The position numbers and the translations under genes were made by a program. A stretch of 64,000 nt of DNA from CAVVEC01 sp963770485. GTDB lineage: Bacteria; Acidobacteriota; Terriglobia; Terriglobales; Acidobacteriaceae. Shown here in pieces: positions 1 to 6,338 of this stretch (its first letter is position 1; every line of letters starts with the position of its first letter). The notes under the pieces were generated by a model. That model made no database searches. It was not told the DNA's origin and saw only the letters and a list, made by a program, of their open reading frames with translations. The stretch lies in contig CAVYPX010000017.1 of the NCBI GenBank assembly GCA_963770485.1, positions 186,001 to 250,000 of the forward strand, written 5' to 3'.

Positions 1-663
1 CGACTGATGCCAGTCGATCAAATCCTGTCGGCTGACCGCTGCCACGCTGGCGTACTCCGGCTCACGCGTGTAGGGATTGTTCTTGCCGTAGGCCAGCTTC
101 GCCGACTCCCGGCCGGCAATTTCGTGCACATCGTCATTGCGGCGGGAGATCGAGTCAAACATCTCTTTCTGCGCGAGATCAACTTTATCGGCGCGAAATT
201 CGGGCTGGCGCAGCAGTTCGGCGAACACCTTGAACACATCGTCGAAGTCGGCCTTCAGGCAAGACCACGAAATCGTGGTGGAATCTGCGCTGTCGCCGGT
301 TTCAACCTTGGCGGCGCGAATCTCCAGATAGTCATCCAGCTGATCGCCGGTCTGGGACTTGGTGCCGCCCGTTCGCCAAACTTCGCCATAAATATCGAGC
401 ATGCCGGTTTTGGCCGCGGGCTCTTCCCGGGAGCCACCACGAATGCGCATTGTGCCGTCGATCAGCGGCAATTCATGATCTTCCTGGAGGAAAACGATCA
501 TTCCATTAGGAAGCTCGATGCGCTTGGGCTCCTGGGGGTGAAAGGCCGGCAGGGGAGCAATTGGAATCTGCTGCCAATCCGTGGCTTGCGCTGCCGCCCG
601 AGGGGCGGCTAACACTGCCAACATCACAGAGGCAGCCAACAAACCAGTGAGTTGGCGTTTCAT
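1..663 (-). CDS. M16 family peptidase-like protein, zinc-site-less subunit (partial, runs off left edge)
   Basis: Reading from the ATG at 663 leftwards gives an uninterrupted reading frame to the window edge, so only about 220 N-terminal residues are visible. It starts with a Sec signal peptide (MKRQLTGLLAASVMLAV...) followed by an M16 N-terminal domain (LPNGMIVFLQEDHELPL, later RGGSREEP). Where active M16 peptidases have the HxxEH zinc motif this protein reads GMLDIYGEVW, so it should lack zinc and catalysis. Its ATG overlaps the TGA of the upstream active M16 gene (ATGA), which means translational coupling. Two-gene M16B pairs of one catalytic and one non-catalytic subunit are well known, and I infer that the products form a periplasmic heterodimer that degrades peptides. 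Confidence 0.85.
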   Translation of the reverse strand, partial: MKRQLTGLLAASVMLAVLAAPRAAAQATDWQQIPIAPLPAFHPQEPKRIELPNGMIVFLQEDHELPLIDGTMRIRGGSREEPAAKTGMLDIYGEVWRTGGTKSQTGDQLDDYLEIRAAKVETGDSADSTTISWSCLKADFDDVFKVFAELLRQPEFRADKVDLAQKEMFDSISRRNDDVHEIAGRESAKLAYGKNNPYTREPEYASVAAVSRQDLIDWHQS

Positions 664-2186
664 TGCGCGCCTCCTTGGTTCGCCTCGGTCGCCGCAGGGG
701 CGGCGGTTTCGATGATTCCCACCGTGCGATTCGCGGAAACAAAAGTCTGTTTAGCGACGCGGCGAATGTCCGCCTTGCTGACCTTATCGATCCGATCCAC
801 CTGCCGGAACAGTTCGCGCCAATCGTCGTAGCGCGCCTGGTTGATCCCGAGTTGAAATGCCAGCCCTTCATTGCTGCCCAGGCCGCGAATCAGGTTGGCC
901 TTGGCCCGCGTCTTGATCATCTTCAGTTCCTCATCGCTGATGTCTTCTTTCTTGATCCGTTCAATTTCGGCATGAATAGCCTCCGCCATTTCCTCTGGCT
1001 TGTGACCGGGAAGAGGGAAGGCATAGAAAGCAAAAAGATGTGGATATTTGGTTCCCGGCAAGCCGGTGAATCCGGCTGAGTCGGACGCGATTCTTTTGTC
1101 CCGTACCAGCGCCCGATACAATCGCGAGGTTCGACCGCTCGACATCAAGTCGGCGATCGCGTCGTATACCGCATCGTCTGGACTGCGATAGTCCGGCCGG
1201 TGATATCCCTCAAGATAAAGCGGTTGCGACATCTCCTGCAGTACGACTCGACGCTCGGAGTTCTGTGGCGGCTCAGTCGTAGTTCTCTCGTCCGGCTTTT
1301 CGTGGGAGGGAATGCGACCAAAATATTTCTCGATAATCGGCATGGCCTCTGGCGCCTTCACATCTCCCACCACCGTTACCACCATGTTTGACGGAATGTA
1401 GTACTTATCGAAAAATTTCTGCGCGTCGGTTGCCGAGAAGGAGTTCAGATCCGACATCCAGCCAATGGTTGGACGATGATATTCATGGGCCTGGTAGGCA
1501 GCCGTGGTGAACTGCTCGAGCAACCGCCCGATGGGATTGCTGTCAGTGCGCATGCGGCGTTCCTCGATCACCACGTTCCGTTCCTTGTAGAACTCTCGCA
1601 TCACGGGGTGCATGAAACGCTCAGATTCGAGATACGCCCATAGCTCCAGGCGGTTTTCCGGCAGGGAATAGAAGTAGTTGGTTTCGTCCAGGTTGGTGGA
1701 GGCGTTCAGATCTTCGCCGCCATTGCGTTCAACCAGTTCACCGAACTGGTTGGGGATCACGTACTGGTTTGCATCTTTGGTGGAATTCTGCCAGGCCGCT
1801 TCCAGTTGTTTGAGCTTTTGTTCGTCGCGGCCCACGGGCTTGTCGCGCTCTTCGATGTAGGCGGCATAGTCTTTCTCGACTGTCTCCAGGGCGGCCTTTT
1901 CGGCGGGGTAATTCTTGGTGCCAATCTTGTCGGTCCCCTTGAAGGCCATGTGTTCGAACATATGCGCCAGGCCGGTTTTGCCGAGGGGATCCTGCGCCGA
2001 GCCGGCGTCCACATGCGTGTAGAAGGAGAACACTGGCGCTTCCGGCCGCTCACAGATCACCACGGTCAAACCGTTGTCCAGTTTCTTGACTGTCGTGCGC
2101 TTCTCGAACGAAGCGATATTCTGGGCGGCAGCCAGAGCGGCGACTGCCAGAACCGCGGCGAAAAACTTCAGAGGACGGTATTTCAT
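660..2186 (-). CDS. M16 family zinc metallopeptidase (insulinase/pitrilysin type), active subunit
   Basis: A 508-aa secreted protein with signal peptide MKYRPLKFFAAVLAVAALAAAQ. The N-terminal half has the inverted zinc motif as HMFEHMAFKG, which supplies the two His ligands and the catalytic Glu. This is preceded by the usual strand NGLTVVICERPEAP and the segment VDAGSAQDPLGKTGLAH. An insertion of about 50 residues after the zinc helix, rich in charged residues, separates it from the NLDETNYFYSLP segment typical of bacterial M16B proteins. The second M16 domain (residues ~230-470) contains YHRPDYRSPDDAVYD. It is followed without a gap by the zinc-less M16 gene (stop/start overlap). The role is probably periplasmic peptide or protein turnover; the substrate cannot be read from the sequence. 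Confidence 0.92.
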   Translation of the reverse strand: MKYRPLKFFAAVLAVAALAAAQNIASFEKRTTVKKLDNGLTVVICERPEAPVFSFYTHVDAGSAQDPLGKTGLAHMFEHMAFKGTDKIGTKNYPAEKAALETVEKDYAAYIEERDKPVGRDEQKLKQLEAAWQNSTKDANQYVIPNQFGELVERNGGEDLNASTNLDETNYFYSLPENRLELWAYLESERFMHPVMREFYKERNVVIEERRMRTDSNPIGRLLEQFTTAAYQAHEYHRPTIGWMSDLNSFSATDAQKFFDKYYIPSNMVVTVVGDVKAPEAMPIIEKYFGRIPSHEKPDERTTTEPPQNSERRVVLQEMSQPLYLEGYHRPDYRSPDDAVYDAIADLMSSGRTSRLYRALVRDKRIASDSAGFTGLPGTKYPHLFAFYAFPLPGHKPEEMAEAIHAEIERIKKEDISDEELKMIKTRAKANLIRGLGSNEGLAFQLGINQARYDDWRELFRQVDRIDKVSKADIRRVAKQTFVSANRTVGIIETAAPAATEANQGGAQ

Positions 2187-2308
2187 CGGACCTCCACCAG
2201 GTTGGACGTGAATGATGGGTAGAAGTTTGAAATTACGTGGCCGAAGGGGAAGTTGTCAAACTGCGGGTTCACGAAGGCTTTGACCGGCACCTTATAATCC
2301 AACGTAAT

Positions 2309-3367
2309 ATGGCCGGCAAACCTGCTGTAGTGGACATCCAGGGGAAACACCTGTCCCTAACCAACCTGGATAAGGTCCTGTATCCCGCGACCGGCTTTAC
2401 CAAGGGCCAAGTGATTGACTATTACGCCCGCATCGCGCCTGCCCTGATTCCGCACCTGTCGAGTCGTCCGCTGACGCTGAAGCGCTATCCCGAGGGTGTG
2501 GATAAGGACTATTTTTTTGAGAAAAACGCTACCAAGCACCGTCCCGACTGGGTGAAGACGGCCCCGATCTGGAGCGAGGGCAACCAGCGCAACGTGAACT
2601 ACATTCTGTGCAACGACCTGCCGACACTGGTTTGGATCGCCAATCTCGCCTCGATCGAACTCCACCCGTCGCTTTCGCTGGCGAAACAGATCATGTCCCC
2701 GACTATGTTGGTCTTCGATCTCGACCCCGGCGAACCAGCGAACATTGTGCAATGCTGCCAGGTGGGCCTTTGGCTGCGGGAGATTTTCGAGCATTTCGGA
2801 TTGCGCAGCTTCCCTAAGACGTCGGGTTCAAAGGGTCTGCAGATCTACATCCCCTTGAACACGCCCACCAGCTACGAAATTACAAAGCCCTTCGCCCATG
2901 CGCTCGCCCGATTGCTGCAGGACGAACACAAAGATCTCGTCGTTTCCGACATGAAAAAGCAGTTGCGCGTGGGCAAGGTGTTAGTGGACTGGAGTCAGAA
3001 CGACGAGCACAAAACCACGGTCAGCGTGTATTCGCTGCGGGCGCGCGACCAGCCGACGGTCTCCACGCCGGTGAGGTGGGAAGAAGTCGAGCAGATGCTG
3101 AAGAAGAGAGATGCCAGCCTGCTGATATTCGAGGCGAAACATGTCCTCGAACGTGTGCAGAAGATGGGGGACTTGTTCGAGCCGGTTCTCACCCTCAAGC
3201 AGAAGCTGCCGAAGTTGCCGGGCATCAAGGAAGCGGAGCCCCAGGCGATCGAAGCAGGACTTGATCTGGCTGCCCAAGCGGAAACTACCGGAGCCGGGAG
3301 GTTGAACAAGAGCGGGAAGCCCGCCCGCAAGCCGTCTGTGTCAAAGAAGAAAGCGCGAAAGGTATAA
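2309..3367 (+). CDS. Stand-alone LigD-type polymerase/primase domain protein
   Basis: A 352-aa protein matching the archaeo-eukaryotic primase-like polymerase domain of LigD (non-homologous end joining), without nuclease or ligase domains. From the ATG at 2309 the three expected metal-binding Asp fall at residues 137 and 139 (FDLDPG) and 227 (VLVDWSQN), the positions known for the Mycobacterium tuberculosis PolDom. The segment TSGSKGLQIYIPL follows at 171-183; Ser172 and Lys175 are kept, but residue 178 is Gln where many family members have His. The last ~50 residues are a basic Lys/Arg-rich tail that could bind DNA. I chose 2309 because the LigD homology begins there; an upstream in-frame start at 2237 would add 24 unmatched residues. 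No ku or ligase gene is in the window. It is followed 40 bp later by a DUF72 gene, a common neighbour. Confidence 0.85.
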   Translation: MAGKPAVVDIQGKHLSLTNLDKVLYPATGFTKGQVIDYYARIAPALIPHLSSRPLTLKRYPEGVDKDYFFEKNATKHRPDWVKTAPIWSEGNQRNVNYILCNDLPTLVWIANLASIELHPSLSLAKQIMSPTMLVFDLDPGEPANIVQCCQVGLWLREIFEHFGLRSFPKTSGSKGLQIYIPLNTPTSYEITKPFAHALARLLQDEHKDLVVSDMKKQLRVGKVLVDWSQNDEHKTTVSVYSLRARDQPTVSTPVRWEEVEQMLKKRDASLLIFEAKHVLERVQKMGDLFEPVLTLKQKLPKLPGIKEAEPQAIEAGLDLAAQAETTGAGRLNKSGKPARKPSVSKKKARKV

Positions 3368-3407
3368 TCCTGATCTTCTAAGTCCAGCGAGTGAATCGGA
3401 GCAAGCG

Positions 3408-4118
3408 ATGGCGCAACTTTACGCCGGAACATCCGGATGGGCCTATCCGAGCTGGAAGCCCGACTTCTATCCCGCCAAGCTGGCGCAGGCGAAATTCCTG
3501 CACTACTATGCCACACAGCTCAATGCAGTCGAGGTGAACTTTACCTTCCGCCAACTATTGAAGGAAACCACAGCCCAGAAATGGATCGCGGAAACTCCCA
3601 ACGGGTTTCGCCTCAGCGTGAAAGCGCACCAAGTCATTACCCACATTAAGCGCTTGCAGAAGACGGAAGATTTTCTGCCGCGCTTTCTAAGCACGGTCGA
3701 ACCGCTGGCGCGCGCGGAAAAGCTGGGGCCGTTGTTGTTTCAATTGCCGCCAAATCTGAAAGCGGACGCCACGCTGCTGGCAGAATTTCTGACCAGCCTG
3801 CCGCGCTCCCTACCATCGGCATTTGAATTCCGCCATGCTTCGTGGTTTACCGACGAAATTTTTGACCTGCTGAAGGCGGGGAACCGCGCCCTTTGCGTTG
3901 CCGAGACCGAAGAGCGCGTCACACCGGATGTGATAACGGCGGACTTTTGCTACTACCGCTACCACAAGCCGGCCTATACCCCTGATGAGCGCCGCGCCAT
4001 GGTGGCCCGGATTCGAGAGCACCTCAGCGCGGGGAGAAATGTCTTCGCCTACTTCAAGCACGAGGAAACGCCCGAGGGCGCGAAATACGCCGTCGAGTTA
4101 TGGAAGGAAATTCAATAA
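3408..4118 (+). CDS. DUF72 domain-containing protein (YecE family)
   Basis: A 236-aa protein with the DUF72/YecE TIM-barrel signature: an N-terminal YAGTSGWAYPSWKPDFYP, then YATQLNAVEVNFTFR, the strand FRLSVKAHQ, LGPLLFQLPPN, and the C-terminal VFAYFKHEETPEGAKYA. The family has no firmly established biochemical role; the barrel resembles sugar isomerases and endonuclease IV-type folds. The gene lies 40 bp after the LigD-type polymerase on the same strand, so the two are probably co-transcribed. That pairing is seen in other soil bacteria and hints at a link to DNA repair, though this is only inference by association. Confidence 0.88.
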   Translation: MAQLYAGTSGWAYPSWKPDFYPAKLAQAKFLHYYATQLNAVEVNFTFRQLLKETTAQKWIAETPNGFRLSVKAHQVITHIKRLQKTEDFLPRFLSTVEPLARAEKLGPLLFQLPPNLKADATLLAEFLTSLPRSLPSAFEFRHASWFTDEIFDLLKAGNRALCVAETEERVTPDVITADFCYYRYHKPAYTPDERRAMVARIREHLSAGRNVFAYFKHEETPEGAKYAVELWKEIQ

Positions 4119-4157
4119 CCACGGAGGATCCGGAGAACACTGAGTGAACCTCGATTA

Positions 4158-4236
4158 TTTTCACCACAGAGGCACAGAGAACGCATCAGAGGTTTGTCTT
4201 CTCTTAACTCAGTGTCTCTGTGACTCTGTGGTGAAA
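4158..4236. repeat. Long palindromic repeat of the CACCACAGAG type, copy 1
   Basis: The left arm (4158-4180, TTTTCACCACAGAGGCACAG...) and right arm (4215-4236, ...GACTCTGTGGTGAAA) are near-perfect inverted repeats of about 22 bp around a 34-bp centre. A related direct motif (ACCACGGAGGATCCGGAGA) sits just upstream at 4118-4140. The element lies directly in front of the first tyrosine recombinase gene. Confidence 0.85.
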
Positions 4237-4265
4237 GGGGTGCATCCGGCTGATCACTTTGCTGC

Positions 4266-5213
4266 GTGTCCGATAACGCGCATACTCCAGCCGTGCCATC
4301 AGAAGTCAATTCCCGCGTAGTCTCCGGCTTTCTCGACTACCTGAAGATTGAAAAGGGGCTAGCGCCGCTCACGGTCGCGGCCTACGCCACCGACATCGGC
4401 CAGTTCTCCGGATTCCTGGAAAGCAGTAAGCGCACGCTTCTGAAGGCGCGCCGCGACGATGTCCGGGACTTCATCCAGCAACTGTTTGCGAACTCAGTGG
4501 ACGGCCGCTCGGTAGGACGCAAGCTTTCCGCGTTGCGCCATTTGTACCGCTATCTGCTGCTCGACAAACTGATCGAACACGATCCCACCCTGAACATTGA
4601 CTCGCCCAAGCAGTGGAAAGTGTTGCCCAAATCCCTGGCGCGCGACGAAGTGGAGGCCATGCTGCGCAGCCCGACCGCGGTTTCCAATCACAAGCAGGCC
4701 GAAGCTCTGGCCGCGCGCGACCGCGCGATGCTGGAGGTTTTCTATGCCGGAGCGCTCCGAGTCTCAGAAATTACCGGCGTCAAGCTCGAAGACCTGAAAC
4801 TCGATCTCGGATATGTGTTGGTGCGCGGCAAAGGCGATAAAGAACGGATCGTGCCACTGGGACGATCGGCGCAGGATGCGCTGACCGGGTACATGAAGCA
4901 TTGGCGGCCACTGCTGGCGGCAGGGAGGAACTCGCCGCTTCTCTTTCTCGGACGCGGAGGGCGCAAGTTGACCCGCCAGCGTATCTGGCAGATGGTTCGC
5001 GCCATGTCATCGAGTATGGGGCGCAACGCCAGCCCGCACATGCTCCGCCATAGTTGCGCCACGCACATGGTCGAAAACGGCGCCGACCTCCGCACGGTGC
5101 AGACCATCCTCGGCCACGCGGATATTTCAACCACGCAGGTGTACACGCACCTGGCGCTCGATCGGCTGAAGAATGTTTATCAGAAGCATCACCCGAGGGC
5201 GAAAGCCAGATGA
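4266..5213 (+). CDS. xerD: XerD-like site-specific tyrosine recombinase
   Basis: A 315-aa protein with the full-length Xer architecture: a SAM-like core-binding N-terminal domain (residues ~15-100, FLDYLKIEKGLAPLT) and a catalytic domain. The catalytic residues are visible: Arg165 (GALRVSEI), Lys in RGKGDKERIVP, His258 and Arg261 (HMLRHSCATH), His284 (LGHADISTTQ) and the nucleophile Tyr293 (VYTHL). The C-terminus (LKNVYQKHHPRAKAR) is closer to XerD than XerC. The start is a GTG at 4266. It is followed by a second Xer-type gene, with a 115-bp gap almost filled by a palindrome. XerC/XerD normally resolve chromosome dimers at dif; their pairing here fits that role, although an adjacent unlinked pair from an integrative element cannot be excluded. 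Confidence 0.9.
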   Translation: MSDNAHTPAVPSEVNSRVVSGFLDYLKIEKGLAPLTVAAYATDIGQFSGFLESSKRTLLKARRDDVRDFIQQLFANSVDGRSVGRKLSALRHLYRYLLLDKLIEHDPTLNIDSPKQWKVLPKSLARDEVEAMLRSPTAVSNHKQAEALAARDRAMLEVFYAGALRVSEITGVKLEDLKLDLGYVLVRGKGDKERIVPLGRSAQDALTGYMKHWRPLLAAGRNSPLLFLGRGGRKLTRQRIWQMVRAMSSSMGRNASPHMLRHSCATHMVENGADLRTVQTILGHADISTTQVYTHLALDRLKNVYQKHHPRAKAR

Positions 5214-5220
5214 CAAACTT

Positions 5221-5317
5221 TTTCACCACAGAGACACAGAGCCACAGAGAATATCCAAACCGCTTGTTTCTGTTTTCTTTCTGAAGGCTTCTCTGTGCCT
5301 CTGTGACTCTGTGGTGA
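5221..5317. repeat. Long palindromic repeat of the CACCACAGAG type, copy 2
   Basis: The arms 5221-5250 (TTTCACCACAGAGACACAGA...) and 5290-5317 (...CTGTGACTCTGTGGTGA) form an inverted repeat of about 28 bp with a 40-bp centre. It fills most of the gap between the two recombinase genes. It is the same family as the palindrome at 4158, but the centre differs. Confidence 0.85.
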
Positions 5318-5327
5318 TAAGAAAAAG

Positions 5328-6245
5328 ATGAAATCACCGACTAGTCCGAAGAGAACGACGGTCGAGAAAGCCATTGACCAGTTCCTGCGTTCGCTTCGCG
5401 AGCGCAACGCTTCGGTGCATACCATCAAGGCTTATACCGGCGACCTGCGGAATTTTGCTGCCTACGTAGGCTCGCGCAATTGGCGCAGCATCGATCATGT
5501 AACCATCCGCGGATTCCTGTCCCATCTCTACGAAAAGGGCCTGGGCAAGACCTCAATCGCGCGTTCGCTGGCCGCGGTGCGTTCGCTCTACCGCTGGCTG
5601 GCGCAGGAAGGCGTGGTCGAACAGAATCCGGCCGCGTTGGTTTCCACGCCGAAGCTGCCGACGAAGTTGCCTCGCGTTCCCACCATCGAAGAAATGAACT
5701 CCATACTCGATGGAGAAATGCCTGAGGTGGCGTCATTTCCTGAGCGCGACCAACTCATGTTCGAGCTGCTTTACGGCTGCGGCATTCGCAATTCCGAACT
5801 GGTCGGCATCAATCTCGACGACATCCGACTGAGCGCGGAAGCCATTCTCATTCGCGGCAAAGGAAAGAAAGAACGCTATGTTCCCTTCGGCGATTCGGTC
5901 AAGAACGGGCTCGCTGCGTACTTGCCCATGCGCCAGCGCACGCTTGCCGAACGCAAGAAGAACACCAACGCCTTGCTGATTAACCAGCGCGGTGGACGGA
6001 TCACGACGCGCAGCGTAGGGCGCATCGTTAAGAAGATCGCCGTTGCTAAAGGGCTTTCACCCGATGTCCATCCCCACACTCTCCGTCATGCTTTTGGCAC
6101 GCACATGCTGGAAGAAGGCGCCGACCTGCGCGCCATTCAGGAGATGCTCGGACATGAGCGGCTATCCACAACCCAGCGCTACACCCAGCTCTCTATGAAG
6201 CACGTGCTGCAGGTCTACGATCAGACGCATCCCCGGGCCAAGTGA
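5328..6245 (+). CDS. xerC: XerC-like site-specific tyrosine recombinase
   Basis: A 305-aa tyrosine recombinase with the N-terminal core-binding domain (FLRSLRERNASVHTIKAYTG) and the complete catalytic set: Arg in YGCGIRNSEL, Lys in RGKGKKERYVP, HxxR in HTLRHAFGTH, His in LGHERLSTTQ and Tyr in RYTQLSM. The C-terminal VLQVYDQTHPRAK matches XerC better than XerD. The ATG at 5328 follows the palindrome directly, with an A-rich AAGAAAAAG just upstream. It is presumably the partner of the XerD-like protein in a heterotetramer acting on dif or on mobile DNA. The two proteins are clearly divergent paralogues, not a recent duplication. Confidence 0.9.
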   Translation: MKSPTSPKRTTVEKAIDQFLRSLRERNASVHTIKAYTGDLRNFAAYVGSRNWRSIDHVTIRGFLSHLYEKGLGKTSIARSLAAVRSLYRWLAQEGVVEQNPAALVSTPKLPTKLPRVPTIEEMNSILDGEMPEVASFPERDQLMFELLYGCGIRNSELVGINLDDIRLSAEAILIRGKGKKERYVPFGDSVKNGLAAYLPMRQRTLAERKKNTNALLINQRGGRITTRSVGRIVKKIAVAKGLSPDVHPHTLRHAFGTHMLEEGADLRAIQEMLGHERLSTTQRYTQLSMKHVLQVYDQTHPRAK

Positions 6246-6270
6246 CAAAGTCGCGCAGGACTTCCCTGTA

Positions 6271-6292
6271 GAGACGTTGCTGGCAACGTCTG
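6271..6292. repeat. Short hairpin AGACGTTGC/GCAACGTCT
   Basis: A perfect 9-bp inverted repeat with a 2-base loop lies in the 93-bp gap between convergent genes. There is no T-run, so it resembles the dispersed GTAGAGACGTTGC-type palindrome more than an intrinsic terminator. Confidence 0.6.
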
Positions 6293-6338
6293 CGGTGCTC
6301 CTGAACGCCACGCAGGCAACAGCGGACGAGACGTAGAG

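Noticed and set aside
7..612. A 201-residue plus-strand frame at the left edge
   Set aside because: The minus strand gives a clear M16-like protein with signal peptide over the same bases; the plus frame has no family character.
2280..2298. Sigma-70 promoter TTGACC...TATAAT before the LigD-type gene
   Set aside because: The boxes are separated by only 7 bp, too short for a working promoter; the TATAAT alone is not enough.
4158..5317. CRISPR array
   Set aside because: The repeats are two long palindromes a kilobase apart without spacers.
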